DNA of 64,000 nucleotides from Uloborus plumipes. Its lineage: Eukaryota > Arthropoda > Arachnida > Araneae > Uloboridae. Within the stretch, counting starts at the first letter, position 1. Each line of letters starts with the position of its first letter. The notes under the pieces are model-generated. The model was not told where the DNA came from. It made no database searches and worked only from the letters and a program-made list of their open reading frames with translations. A program made the position numbers and the translations under genes. Positions 1-11,584 of the stretch are shown here, piece after piece. The stretch is from assembly GCA_038373865.1 (NCBI GenBank), contig JAXGGA010003367.1, positions 40,060-104,059 on the forward strand, written 5' to 3'.

Positions 1-625
1 TTTCCATCTTTTGTATACGTAAATATCATAGTAAACGACAGATATTTCTTTGGAGCTGTCTCACAAATTAGGATGTTTTTATCTAACAAATGATTTATTA
101 AGAAAAAAATTCTCCTAGACCTAGAGTACAATTAGTTGGAAAATATTCAACGGCTATAAGCATTTACTTCTTCTCTTATTTCATTTAAACATACTAATCA
201 GTTAAATTTCAATTTCTCAGTGTTTCAAGTTACGCGCGATTTCGAATCTTCTCACAATAATTTTATATTCAGCTATTGATTAACTGTGTCTTAGCGTAGT
301 AATGACATTATATGACTTACAGAGCAGTGTCTATGTATCTATGCAAACTGCTTCACAATACACAACCAAAGAAATACTAGCTGAATATGCAGCCATACAC
401 ATCATTCTCAATCTTCAAACCAAAAAGAGTCTTACGGGAGCAGAACTTAATTTCCCCTACCTCTACTGAATAATATTTACTGAAGAATGATTACCGTTAA
501 AATTTAAAAATTTAATTCTTTGTACTAATATTTTTTAATCACATAGTAATGGAAAACCAGAGTAATGGGAAAAAATGTGCGTCGGAAGAATTTAACTGAC
601 ACTGTACAAATGGTGCGAAACTACG
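1..625. other. AT-rich non-coding stretch
   Basis: Only short chance reading frames are present. No gene, RNA or clear repeat was recognised. It may be an upstream intron of the Ig-repeat gene or intergenic DNA; the sequence does not decide. Confidence 0.4.
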
Positions 626-873
626 CTGCCGTGCTAAGCGTAAAAGTGGTATCTGCAGTCGAGCTCAAACTGAGATGTAACTATTTAAAGTGTTGCGCCA
701 CCATGTATTTGATTCAGATGAAACTTTTTCAGAATTTTTTAAATAATATTTCCCATTCTCAAATGACCGTATAATTTTGTACTTAGGTAAAATACGTCAC
801 TAAGAGCCACCTGGTGGCGATAACTCAATTTAGTTAAAAAGTGCAGATACGACTTTTGTGCTTAGCACTGAAG
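626..873. mobile_element. MITE, mariner-type, copy 1 (degenerate)
   Basis: About 240 bp closely resemble the stretch at 3893-4143. The left end CTGCCGTGCTAAG and a damaged right end near 861-873 correspond to the intact inverted ends of the second copy. Both copies hold an internal palindrome, GCCACCTGGTGGC. There is no coding capacity. It is a non-autonomous relic of the same family. Confidence 0.6.
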
Positions 874-3800
874 CATAGGTGCTCACTGCGCAGATAATAA
901 CCATTGGAGGATGGTCTTAGGAGTTGTAAATCATTGGACGTAGCTATTGTTCTTGGAATGATTTAAGTTTTTCTTGTCTGCATCTTTGATTTCTTGCCGA
1001 GTTGCATTAACACATTAATGGCCAACGTTTTTGTTTTGACAAATTACCATAGTATATGCAGATAGTAGAAATCAAATGAGATAATATAAGTTTTACTTTT
1101 ATTATATTGAGTTAGTAAGAATGAGACTAAATGTCCACTACGTAAATTTATGGGATAATGGGATCTTTCCCAGACAGGCTCAGGGTGGAAGTTAAAAGAT
1201 TTAATAAATACTTGTACTTGTCAAATTAATCTGCTAGTCTACTAATTTTTACCTTGCAAACTCAATTAAAAGTCATAATTTAGAAAAAAATAGGTTATAA
1301 TTTAATTTTACTAATTGTTTATTTTTGCTTCATTTTAGTTTGAATTTAAAAAAAAAAAAATTCTCTCTGAGAAGCATATTCTAAAAAAATGTAACTGTGG
1401 GTTTTCTTCAGAATTTTTGAAATTATTTTCGTTGTTGTTTGTTTCCTGTTGAAGAAACATTTATACTTGAACTTTATTAATTTATACCTTTAAAGCATTA
1501 GCAGAGTTAATTTGAAATCATTTTTACAACCGAATCTAAGCACCGCGAAATTAATCCACTAAACTACTTCACAGATGGCGATAGTGAATTGTTCTTTTTG
1601 CTTCAAAAGCATTTTACTAGCGCCATCTATGAAATAACAAATCAACTGAACTGAAGATTTCCGCTTCACGAACACTACTAAAGTAATATGTGCTGTCAGG
1701 GCGAAATTGCAAATCGGGATTGGATTAATTGCTGCATTTAATAGAAACAAACAAAACAGTAAAGATTTAAAGCGATCCATAAGTGGAAATCAGTTATAAT
1801 TTTTCGTCCATCAGTTTTTGCTTCCCTTAATTTACCAGTTTCATTTATTACTTATATACTATATAGTACAAAAATAAACTTCGTGGTTCGAAAGTAAGTT
1901 TCTGCTCTTTACAATGCTATCATGGAAAACTCTCATTATGATTTTTGAGGGTTGAAGCTAAGAATATTGATGAATGACAATGAAGTAACGTAGTATGGCA
2001 TATATATTATTTAATGAGCGTGCGTTAATTGAACACATTTTAAGCATGAAGGCTTGAACCATTAATCGTAAATACTTACTTTCACCAAAAATTTCACAAA
2101 GCACAAATAGTCCAGTCATTTGTTCGAAAAAAAGGGACCTGGGACCATTACCTGGAAAGTTTTCCGGGAGTTTTGAAAATTAGTACTTTTATAGATTTTG
2201 ATATGCTCGTTTCGAATTTCTACTTTGCACCTCGTATCTTTGCCGCTCGCGCCGCCATAATGAAAAAATGGCGCCCAAAAGAGGTATTCCGAATATATCT
2301 TTTTTGACTTATTGTACGATAAAAACATCAATGTACAAAATAAATTAGAGAAAATTTCCTACAATTTATGTTTTTACAACTTTCTCGTAAATCAATACGT
2401 TTCGACGTATGAGCGTTGCAAAGTTTTTATTATCACGCGTTATCGCAGAATAACTCGATTCCACAGCACCTTGAGGTAGAGTAAGCGGCGCGTTTTTTTT
2501 AAGACGATTTCCTAGTAGTCCCAATACACAAGTAATATATAATTCGGAAATTTAGTGCAATCTTCTCCCGTTTATATGTTTTTGATGGGCCAGGAGTTGC
2601 TGGTTCCACGCCTTCCGCAGTAATTGAGACGTCACAGACTAAAGTTTCTGCGTCATCATCTGCAATGGGATCATCAAACTCACCGTGAGCTTTTGTGGTT
2701 AAAGAGGGGGTCATTTTCGAAAAAGGGGGCATCATAGGGCAATAATGATGATTGATATTCGTTATGTTTCGTTTCAGTTTTTAAATACGCCACCGAAGAT
2801 TCCATTATGTATCAAAACAGTGAATATATGATAGATAAACGCGTCAAATATAATAAATATTAGTATTCTAGTAACAATCTTTATGAAATATTTATGAAGG
2901 TTGATTTCTGTGATAAAAGTTCAATTTATCAGTTTCCTTGTCTAGACATGAAAGATAGAAATAAACAATATTCGCTAAAAGCTTCTAATGCTTAATTAAA
3001 CTAACTGTCTGGATGGGTAAATCTATTATTCAAGCATCGGTGTTTCAATTTCTACTAAAAAAAATCTACGTTGGCAATATTTTCTAACGCTTCATTTATA
3101 TTCAATGCTAATTTGAGTCAAAATAAATAGAATAATTTTCAGGGGAAAAAAAGTAAATTAACAAAATAAAATAAATTTCAGAGCTGTTGTTTGCAAAGTT
3201 ATCAATAGTTTGATCTAAATTGAATCTAATTGTTGAAAGTTAGAAAACCTTTTGTTAGTTTTAGACTAACAACAGGTCCTGACTTTCAAAACGGACAGTC
3301 AAACCATAGCTGTGTAGAATTAATAACTTAAAGTTTCCTTTGTTCTACTGAGGCGAAGTAATGAAAATTTTACATTTGATAAGGTGCTCTGCGTCTCCCT
3401 AGCTTTAATAATTTTATCCCACATAACGTTACCTCAGTTAAATTTTATTGGGCTGCCAGGAGGCTTATGGCGGATGACGCCACAATCTTATGATATAGGG
3501 AAAAAAAATACATAACCGCCACATAAAGGATTTTAAGCTTAACAAATGGAAATTAACGATCGTAAATACAGCACAGACTAATAGAACTTAGATGGTATAT
3601 CTTGTCGAACTTTACTGAAACCATTCTTCACGTTGTTGCATTCAGAGTATTGAAATAAATTCTTTTTTTTAATAGAAATAAGCATACACAAAGTAACAAT
3701 AATTACAACCTAAGCGAGCTTAAAATTCATACTGGAACACTAGTACATTTTCTTAGAGCAAAAATATCTTAAAATGAAAAATGGAAGTGGGTATCGCACA

Positions 3801-3890
3801 TTAAAAATATACGCGCGGAGACTACACGAATGATAGGAAACGAGACTTATTAATTTTTTGAAATATGGAATGACTTGTTGGTACTTGCAG
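874..3890. other. AT-rich non-coding stretch
   Basis: No coding exon is recognised. A small inverted pair flanks 1570-1640 (CACAGATGGCGATAG against CTAGCGCCATCTATG) and could form a hairpin. The rest consists of A/T runs and short chance frames. Confidence 0.4.
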
Positions 3891-4143
3891 TATACTGCCA
3901 TGCTAAGAGCAAATATGGTATCTGCAGCTGAGCTCAAACTGAGATAATACTCTTTAAAGTTTTGCGCCACCATGTATTTAATTCAGATGAAACTTTTTCA
4001 GATTTTTTTAAAAAATATTTCCCGTTCTCAAATGACTATGTAATTTTGATAAAGGTAAAATACGTCACAAAGAGCCACCTGGTGGCGATAACTCAATTTT
4101 GCTAAAAAGTGCAGATACGACTTTTGTGCTTAGCATGGCAGTA
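3891..4143. mobile_element. MITE, mariner-type, copy 2 (intact ends)
   Basis: The termini are a perfect inverted pair: CTGCCATGCTAAG on the left and CTTAGCATGGCAG on the right. A TA dinucleotide flanks both ends, as expected for Tc1/mariner-type integration. The interior is non-coding and matches 626-873. The length, about 250 bp, is typical of a MITE mobilised in trans. Confidence 0.75.
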
Positions 4144-4847
4144 CGGAGATGGGTTAAGTAATGGCTTGAAGAAAACATTCGGAAGTGGAAAACGACCTGA
4201 AATTAAGATTTATTCACTACAAAAAGGCACATAAACTTTTTTGGAACATTCAATAGCAATCAAAAAAAGAATGAGCACATTTAGACGTTCTACAGGCCCA
4301 ACGTATCAACTTTCAACGTTACGCTCAATTAAATGTTAACCAATTTTTAACCTTCTGCTCAGTTTGCATCAGCTTGGCAAAATGCGGGAATGAACGAAAT
4401 AAAAGTTTTAGTAGCTCATACCTTTGTTCGTGCATAAATACACATGTACAACACGAAAAGATGTACCAAAATTGATTCATAGGTAATAAAATGTATCTTT
4501 TTTTATTCGCAGTTTAAGGGCTTGAACATTACAATTTTGCGAGGACAAGGCAGATATATTTTCTTTTTTTTCCCCTAATAAACTCATTCAAAATTACACT
4601 TCAATTTAACATTATATTCACTGCTCTTATTTTTTTTAATTCATACAATTTTTTTATTTCGTTCTCATATGGATACCGAGACAGCAGAGAAAATCCTTCG
4701 AATTTTACCACAGGCAAAACCGTGGCGGTTAACTCTAGTGGTGATAAAATGTATATTTGTATTGAAATTCGTGTACATTTTTTTCATAAGTATAATATGT
4801 CTTTTAATTATAAATTTTTAATGATTATTTTACTTTCTCTCTTCCAG
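4144..4847. other. probable intron upstream of first recognised exon
   Basis: The stretch is non-coding and AT-rich, with a pyrimidine tract and CAG acceptor at its end. The first recognised exon opens in the middle of a codon, so at least one coding exon must lie upstream. I could not identify it in 1-4847. Confidence 0.5.
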
Positions 4848-5130
4848 ACCGTAAGGGTCCACCGCTCAAAACTCCACTTATTGTCGCTCCCACGCCATCC
4901 GGAACACCTCTTCCTGGTCAAGCCTCTTCAATTCGGTCCACATACTCCCCGATGAGGGACACCTACAGAGCATCCTCCATGTCCAGAACAGGAGGCGGTT
5001 ACAGTGGCTCAAGCAAGTACAGCTCCGATTACTCCAGTAAATACAGTTCCGATTACAGTAGCAAGTACAGTTCTTCAAACAAGTACAGCTCGGATTACAA
5101 ATCTTCATCGAGTTACTCTTCGTCTTCCAC
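4848..5130 (+). CDS. Ig-repeat protein exon 1 of the visible part: Tyr/Ser repeat linker
   Basis: The exon begins after CTCTTCCAG and ends before GTAAGT. It enters two bases from completing a codon and leaves after two bases of the next. The protein opens RKGPPLKTPLIVAPTPSG, a Pro-rich stretch, then a Ser/Tyr tract built from variants of the tetrapeptide (K/D)YSS: SKYSSDYSSKYSSDYSSKYS, then NKYSSDYKSSSSYSSSST. It is predicted to be disordered. Dense Tyr and Ser suggests a phosphorylatable or elastic linker, which is inference. Chance reading frames on the opposite strand here are shadows of this repeat. The first coding exon of the gene must be upstream. Confidence 0.75.
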
Positions 5131-6257
5131 GTAAGTAATTAGTCGGGAAAAGAAGTATTATTCTTGCCAAATGTCTTCAAGAGGACATCTGCTTGTGTAG
5201 CATTATTTATATGATCTAAGATCCAACTCCAGTTGACCTACCCTAATCAAGTTTAAGCATAAATTATTTATAAAAATTTAATTTAAAATTTTACAAACAC
5301 GAGGTTTGGGTTTTCGAAGCAAAAGTGGTCCAAGAATAGAGTTGTGGCAATTTGATTTTCAATAACTGAGTACTTCTTCACATTTTCCGCAGGAATCTAC
5401 ATTTTTCAGGAAGATGCAAATTTTCTGTTGATTTAAGCAAGAAGTTGATCATAATTTTCTATTTGTATTTGGCTCAAAACACAGTATTTTCTCAGGGAAA
5501 TAATTATGTAATGCTTTACAAAATTCCGAAAGAATCTGTCAGAGTTCGCAATTTTCTCTAATGTTTCTTCTTTCATTTTAAAATACCTGCAGAAAACCTG
5601 CGAAATTACTCAATTATTAATAGTATTTTAAATCTTAGCAACCCTATGATTGAACCCCTTTTGCTTGTACAATCTTATACTATCGTACCAAATTACAGGA
5701 TGGATAATTTCTGTAACTCAAAACAGTATTTTCTCTTATTTTGTATGTTTTTCATTAAAAAAAATACGCAATAAGAAGGGAACAAGTGGAAAATAAAACC
5801 AAAGCATTAACCCAACTATATATTTTATAATTTTCCGTGCATAAAAGACATACATGTAAGGAATTTTCCGTGCACAAATATAAACAAAATAGTAGTTATT
5901 ATTACCAACAAGAGATTTTTTAACATTTATGAATATATCGCTAACTTTTACTATTTGATGTGAGTTGGAGACTATCGTAGATATATCTTCCAATCGTATT
6001 AAATGTACTCACTGAGGTAAAGATTAAAAATAAAACCTTGCATTGTTTGAAATGTGAAGCAGACTCCACGTTCTAAATTTAGAGGAGTAAATTATTCATT
6101 GGCATTTTCAAGATGGTAGTCTTTGCATACTTAAAGCAACTCAACATACTTTTCCCCCGGAACTCATCCTAAAGACTGAATCACTAGCTAACTCTGATGG
6201 CAGTACGCCAGAAGAATTCCAAACAAGAATTATTAAGTCGTGTTGAGTAATTAGAAG
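5131..6257. other. intron 1, left part
   Basis: Non-coding, AT-rich intron sequence. A phrase resembling CTCAAAACAGTATTTTCTC occurs twice, near 5473 and 5716. No other feature was seen. Confidence 0.5.
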
Positions 6258-6841
6258 CAGGGCCGTAACCAGACCTTAGTTTCTGGGAGGGTTTCACCAA
6301 ACCTATTTCTCGTGAAATCTACAAAATCAACAAAATTGGACTTCATGTTCTATATTCTGTTGATTTTTGTAACGATAGATGTTAAAGGAGTATTAACATG
6401 AAAAATGTAAAAAAATGACTCATTTTTTCAATGAAGAATAAAAAAAATCTTGATAGAAGAGTTTACTCATATACGCGCATTCGAAGGAGTACTTTAGAAA
6501 TTCCTATCTTACGACACTTATAAGAGGTGTTAAATATAGAGTTTGGTAATTACAAATTTGAAGAATTTTGATGTATTTTTTTAGTGATGTTAAAATTCGA
6601 AGGGAAAGGTATAATAAAAAATGTTTTCAATAACTACAATAAAAATAAATAATGCTGAATAATTATTTCAATAATGATAATTTCATTTTTCAAAATCAGC
6701 TTCAAAGTAAATAAGAAAATTAAAATAAAATAGCAATAATATTTTTTTCAGTGAGAAACTATGAAAAGAATTTTTGTAATACTTTTGAAACATTTCGGAG
6801 GGGTTTGAACCCTAAAAACCCATTCCTGAAATACTGTCCTG
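6258..6841. mobile_element. hAT-type MITE with 8-bp target duplication
   Basis: The left end CAGGGCCGTAAC and the right end, read inward as CAGGACAGTATT, are imperfect inverted termini of the CAGGG type seen in hAT elements. The eight bases ATTAGAAG sit immediately outside both ends (6250-6257 and 6842-6849). This is a perfect target duplication of hAT length. The interior is non-coding, so the element is non-autonomous. It lies within intron 1, with its right end about 37 bp before the acceptor of exon 2. Confidence 0.75.
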
Positions 6842-6878
6842 ATTAGAAGTAAACGTACATGAAATTTCTGTTTTTCAG

Positions 6879-7111
6879 ATCCCGAAACGTCCAGTCCTCG
6901 TCCTATAACAGTTCCTCCACAAAGAAGGGAAGTGATTATTTGTCTACCGGTGGATATAGTTCCTCGAGGTTATCGCCCACACCAAGGTATTCACCGCCAA
7001 GGTCATCGCCTCCGTCATCTTCGAAACGCGTCCAAAAGCCCTATGGAAAGAAAACAACTGCAGAAGGGGAAAGTCCTGTTCGATCTAGGACGTCCACCAG
7101 GGAGTTGGAAA
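6879..7111 (+). CDS. Ig-repeat protein exon 2: Ser/Pro/basic linker
   Basis: The acceptor is TTTTTCAG and the donor is GTAAGT at 7112. The first base completes the Thr codon split by intron 1, and one base is left over at the end (phase 1). The product continues the low-complexity linker: SRNVQSSSYNSSSTKKGSDY, then a Ser/Pro/Arg region (RLSPTPRYSPPRSSPPSSSK) with several SP/TP sites that could be proline-directed phosphorylation sites, then a basic stretch ending in RTSTRELE. There is no folded domain. A second open frame over the same bases is a shadow. Confidence 0.8.
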
Positions 7112-7198
7112 GTAAGTGCTGAAAGAATGTCGATAACATTTCAACTCTGCGCATAAGTTGGGATTTCTTTGTAGAATGTTTTATCATGTGAAAAGACA

Positions 7199-7447
7199 AG
7201 TGGATAAAGGTAATATGTGACTTTTTTTTTTTTTTTTTAATTTCTAGAAAAAAAAAGCTTTCAAAAAAAATGTTGTGTTATTTTGTTTGTTTTTTTTATG
7301 GATTTTTCTCAACGGGTAAAACGGAGTCATACTCTTAGTTACCAACTATTTCTGTGACTAAGGGGACATGATACTGATGAATTTATCACCTTTATCCATG
7401 GTAAAAGGTAGGTTTTAAAAATTGTCACATATCACCTTTATCCACTT
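7199..7447. mobile_element. short TIR MITE in intron 2
   Basis: GTGGATAAAGGTAATATGTG near 7200 is mirrored by CACATATCACCTTTATCCAC near 7426, with one mismatch. The interior is A/T rich with a T run at 7222-7240. The roughly 250-bp size, the terminal inverted repeats and the absence of an ORF fit a MITE. I did not find a clear target duplication. Confidence 0.6.
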
Positions 7448-8028
7448 ACCCCTTCATGTAAACTTTTTCGGCGATTTGTTTTTTCTTTCTTTTTAAATAA
7501 TATATTGCAATATCAAACGTATATCAAACGTAGTCAAACTTAATAAACTCTCAAAAAAATTTTAACTATAAGTTTTTCATACATGAAACGCAATATATAT
7601 AAATAACTACAGATCTTAAGAATTCTTTAATATGTTATAATTTCACTTTATGGAATAAAACCATTTACAATAAAATTGTCAACATAGGTACTTTCGTGTG
7701 AATTTTACTATTTTTGTCCCCCTGAAAGTGTTCCTTGCTAACTTTCTTAAAATGTTTAGATCTGTAACTAAATTAAAATTAACGATTAACGGTTAGCTTA
7801 CCATTGTGTGAACTCCACTTTCTACTTATATATATATTTTCAATACAAGTTAGCACTAGACTAGATTTAAAACTAGTTGAGAGTTTAATACTATAATCAG
7901 ATTGTACATCTTTTTCATCTCAGCAATAATATTCCTGTCAAGTACTATGCATATCTTTATAGTTCTTGATACAACGAAGCAACATATTTTCTTCATATTT
8001 TCATTGCTATTATAGTAAAAACATTATT
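7448..8028. other. intron 2, middle part
   Basis: AT-rich non-coding intron sequence. Nothing was recognised. Confidence 0.5.
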
Positions 8029-8210
8029 GCAAACAGCAGACACTTGTTCTGGGGTTACAAGGAAACATTTTGAATGAAAAGGTGAGATTGCGGATAGAAA
8101 GACATTGAACAGCTTTTGTTAAATGTATTTTCATCCATAAGCTCACTTGCATTGAAAAAGGTGTTCTTTGTAACCCCGAAACACGCGCATGCAGTTCTCT
8201 GCAAATTTGT
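8029..8210. repeat. small foldback repeat in intron 2
   Basis: The segment TCTGGGGTTACAAGGAAACA near 8049 is mirrored by TGTTCTTTGTAACCCCGAAA near 8162. The similarity extends imperfectly into both flanks, giving an inverted repeat of about 180 bp. It could fold into a long imperfect hairpin. No target duplication was established. Confidence 0.45.
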
Positions 8211-8289
8211 GCGTTTTCCTTAGTTGTATTTTCTTTTACTTTTCCATGCATTGGTATCGCTTTATTTCAAACCCTACGTATATTTTTAG

Positions 8290-8432
8290 TTCCCGATGAT
8301 TCGACCATGGCTGCTCCAACATTCAAAGTCGGCTTAAGTGACTTGAAAATCAGAGATGGAGAACCTCTATGTCTGAAGTGCGAAGTTACCGGTGATCCTG
8401 ATCCGCAAATTGAATGGTTTAAGAATGATGAG
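8290..8432 (+). CDS. Ig-repeat protein exon 3: first half of Ig domain 1
   Basis: The acceptor is TATTTTTAG and the donor GTATCT at 8433. It enters in phase 1 and leaves in phase 0. The product IPDDSTMAAPTFKVGLSDLK leads into strands A to C of an I-set Ig fold: the first core cysteine in LKCEV, the glycine/proline turn GDPDPQ, and the core tryptophan in IEWFKNDE. The domain is completed by exon 4, so the intron falls just after strand C. Confidence 0.85.
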
Positions 8433-9889
8433 GTATCTGTAACTTACTTTATCCAATAATTTAAATCGAATTCTAACTAGAGCAAAAAAAATCATATTTT
8501 CTATGATCTTCAGAGATAGTTTTCCTGATTGAAATAGAGTACATGTGTTATAACTAAGTTGCAATTTTACCAGATAGGCGGCACTAAAAACAGCAAATAT
8601 TTAAAGATTTTACTTTTCCCTACATTTCCCTATACGAGTTTTATGAGAATATACAATTGCATTAATTAATGTTTGTAAAAATAGAAACAATTTGCAGTTA
8701 AGCAAAAGCTACATCTAAAACGTTTCATTGAATGAAGCTTAAAATTGGAACAATAAATAGGTGTTAAAACTTGAAGATAAAACCACTGAATTCACCTGGG
8801 GATGGAAGTCTAGGAGTACCACAGGACTAGGGTTCGAACTGAAAAGTGGGGGTGGGGGGTCAAGTGTCATCATCCAGAGCCTGAATGATTGCAAAACCTT
8901 GAAAAAATGCAATTTAAACTTATTTCAGGATATCTTATCAAAAAAAAAATGTGTATCTTATCAAAGAGGACCCGGAAGCAAGGGCCCTCTGATAGTGAGC
9001 CATTTCCAGCACACTTACAACTGTAAAAATAAGATCGACAAATCTAAAAAAAATGAACAAAATGGCGCTAACTATCACTTCGACACAATTTCAAAATAAA
9101 GTACGTGTTACTGATTTTCAAATTAAAAAAATAATTAATCTATGTCTGTGACCAAAGGTGTTTTAACCCAGTACCATCAGCTATTATTACTTGCTCCTTA
9201 TCAGATTTATTCAAGAGGTTTCCTCAGTTTTGTGAACAAGTGTATCTGATTTTCCAAAAATGCCAAAAATTCTCCTCCTAAATTTCAAAAACTCTACGTC
9301 TGCATTACGTAGCGTTGTTATAAAACTAATTGAATCCTCGACCCTTTTTTCCCTCCTTGCTCAAAAAGAAAAATTGTTGAATATTCTGCTCAGACCTTCC
9401 TTTAAAAATGCAAAAATGTTTAGGAAATTAAAGTGGCTACATTTAAAGATTTAATCAGTTTTGCTCTCTATCGTTACAAGCTTTGGTAAAAATTTGAATA
9501 CTTTAAAAATCAACTCCACAGAAGTTGTAAAAAAAGAACTAAATTAACTTTTTTTTTAATTATTGTTTTATCTGTGAACATTACTTTGGAGACTAAAATC
9601 CTATTTCAAAACATAGCAACACAAGACATAAATAACAAAGCACTGAAGTAGCTTTTTTTTTTAATGTTGAAGAAAAAGGAAAAGTTCTAAAAATTACATT
9701 TTTTATAGCAAAATATTGTGCTTTACGGGTATTCAGAAATTCTATGCATAGAAATAGTATTTGGTGGTTATTATTCACAAGTTATGAATTTTAATATTGA
9801 AGTTTCAAATTTGTTTATGGTTAATGTTTTAACGTAATTCATTTATTTATTTTTTATGCGAAATCTCTAACCATGTCCTTTTCTCTTAG
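8433..9889. other. intron 3
   Basis: Non-coding. A 112-codon frame at 8761-9099 opens with GTG, resembles no family I know and includes low-complexity Lys/Asn. I treat it as chance. No transposon ends were recognised. Confidence 0.5.
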
Positions 9890-10046
9890 CAACTTCACTC
9901 TTCCGATATCATTGATCTGAAATACAAGAACAAGGTGGCCTCTTTATCCATTGGCGAAGTATTTCCAGAGGACGAAGGAGTCTATGTTTGCAAAGCAACC
10001 AATTCCTTGGGAACTGTCTCAACCACTGGCAAACTAACTATCTTGC
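9890..10046 (+). CDS. Ig-repeat protein exon 4: second half of Ig domain 1
   Basis: The acceptor is TTCTCTTAG and the donor GTAAGT at 10047. It enters in phase 0 and leaves in phase 1. The product covers strands C' to G. The core shows the I-set signature: V-A-S-L-S-I, E-V-F-P-E-D-E-G-V-Y-V-C-K-A, then N-S-L-G-T-V-S and a G strand ending KLTIL. The D-x-G-x-Y-x-C motif is intact (EDEGVYVC). Together with exon 3 it gives a domain of about 92 residues, the normal length. Confidence 0.87.
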
Positions 10047-10689
10047 GTAAGTATACAACTTCAAATATATTTTATAGAGACTAAGATTTCAGTCGTAAGT
10101 GAAGGGTTATTACAGATGTTGTATGAAATGGAATTTTGCATAATCTACAACCTCGCATCGCTTAAGGTATGTCTTTCAAGGATTCGTTTGAAAACGACGT
10201 ATAAATACGAAAAAGGGACTTTTCCGAAATGGACTAAGATTACAATCATGTTAAGAATGCTTGTAAACTTGTTTACTTTCTAAATTAACGAAAACAGGAA
10301 AATATTGTTTACATCGCCGGCATTTTTTTTTTTTTTTTAACCAGTTTTGAGCTAAAAGATTTTTTTTGCAAGAGAAGGACAAGCGACAACAAAAATAAAT
10401 AAATGGATTGCATGTCGTCCGGGGGCAGTACGATTGACCAAGCTGTTTTAAATGTTTGAATATTCAATAATATATTGTACTGTAATAGAATGCAAATTGT
10501 TGTACGTGTTTAAGTAATAAATGCAAAATTATCACCACTATTTAGAACTTCTTGCGTAAGCTATTTTTTCCTGATACATTTTAAAATGTATTTTAAGTTA
10601 GTTTTTATCTGCGGTCTGATGTCTTCGATTCTAAATTTTCTGCTAAATTACGGTTAGTCTTTCACGAATATTTTCACGACAGTATTATA
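10047..10689. other. intron 4, left part
   Basis: AT-rich intron sequence with a T run near 10324. No feature was recognised before the mariner-like element. Confidence 0.5.
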
Positions 10690-11381
10690 CAGGGTGCGCC
10701 AGAGAAACTTACTTTTTGGAAATGTCAATAAAAACAAAACTACTTAAGTTATTGTTTTAATTTTTTTTATTTAAGAATACAATATTCCAATTTTTTTTTT
10801 CATTTAGTCTTGAAAATGACATCGGTTAAATGATGACCCCCCATTGAGCATACACTGATTAAGACGATTTTTAAAGTTTTTGAGCACTCTTTGCAGCATA
10901 TCAATTGGTATGTTGGCGATTTCGTCGCGAATGTTATTCTTGAGGTGAGCTATTGTGCGTGGTCGATCAACATAAACCAGGGATTTCAAATAACCCTATA
11001 AAAAAATCGCATGGCGACAAATCTGGGGAGCGTGCTGGCTATGGGAGATCGCCTCTGAGAGAGATGAGGTGGTCGGGGAAATGTTGTCGCAACAAATTCA
11101 TTGAATCTCGTGCTGTGTGTGCTGTGGCTCCATCTTGCTGAAACCACACGTCCCTAATGTTCATTTCTTCGAGGCTGGGAAGAAATGAATTCCTCGATCA
11201 TGGTCCTGTACCGAGCTGCATTCACAGCCGTTCGAAAAGTAGCTTTCGGCGGCCAAGGCGCGCTGTTCTTTTGATCATAGCATGATCTCCCGCTCCAGAT
11301 GCGCCCACTCTCGGCCTTCTACGCAGCCAACTCACCGCGCAGGAATTTTTTCAAAAGAGTAAGTTTCTCTGGCGCACCCTG
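10690..11381 (-). mobile_element. mariner-like element, internally deleted
   Basis: The termini CAGGGTGCGCCAGAGAAACT and AGTTTCTCTGGCGCACCCTG are perfect 20-bp inverted repeats, extending slightly further, with TA flanking each side (10688-10689 and 11382-11383). The 692-bp body holds only the 3' part of a transposase gene on the minus strand. The N-terminal DNA-binding region is missing right behind the right terminus. It is inserted in intron 4 of the Ig gene. Confidence 0.85.
10804..11310 (-). pseudogene. mariner/Tc1-superfamily transposase fragment (broken)
   Basis: Read on the minus strand in more than one frame, the fragment shows in order: AARYRTMIEEF, then WFQQDGATAHTARDSM (the second catalytic Asp region), ISLRGDLP followed by a stop in place of the usual Trp, then ARSPDLSPCDFF (the third catalytic region), a frameshift, and GYLKSLVYVDRPRTIAHLKN continuing to the C-terminus MLNGG. 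These motifs are characteristic of mariner-related DDE/D transposases. The N-terminal helix-turn-helix domains and the first catalytic Asp are missing. It cannot encode active enzyme. Confidence 0.8.
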
Positions 11382-11584
11382 TAGCTAGAAAATCACATAT
11401 TTACCTTAATGTGCAAAAAATCCATCTTTTAAAATGATGTATGTACGGATGAGAGGAAACGTGCAAAAATTGCGCCACTTTTTAATTTATTACAAAGAAG
11501 TTACGAAGAAGAAATATTTACAAAGAAAGAACTCATTTTACTTCTTTTTTTTTTTTTTTTTTTTTTTGTCTTTCACAAATTATA
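11382..11584. other. intron 4 between two transposons
   Basis: Short AT-rich spacer ending in a run of about 23 T (11545-11567). No other feature was seen. Confidence 0.5.

Noticed and set aside
4878..5108. Cys-rich 76-codon minus frame
   Set aside because: It looks like a Cys-rich peptide but is the antisense shadow of the Tyr/Ser repeat exon.
8761..9099. 112-codon plus-strand frame in intron 3
   Set aside because: GTG start, low-complexity Lys/Asn, no known motif, no splice signals linking it to the Ig gene.
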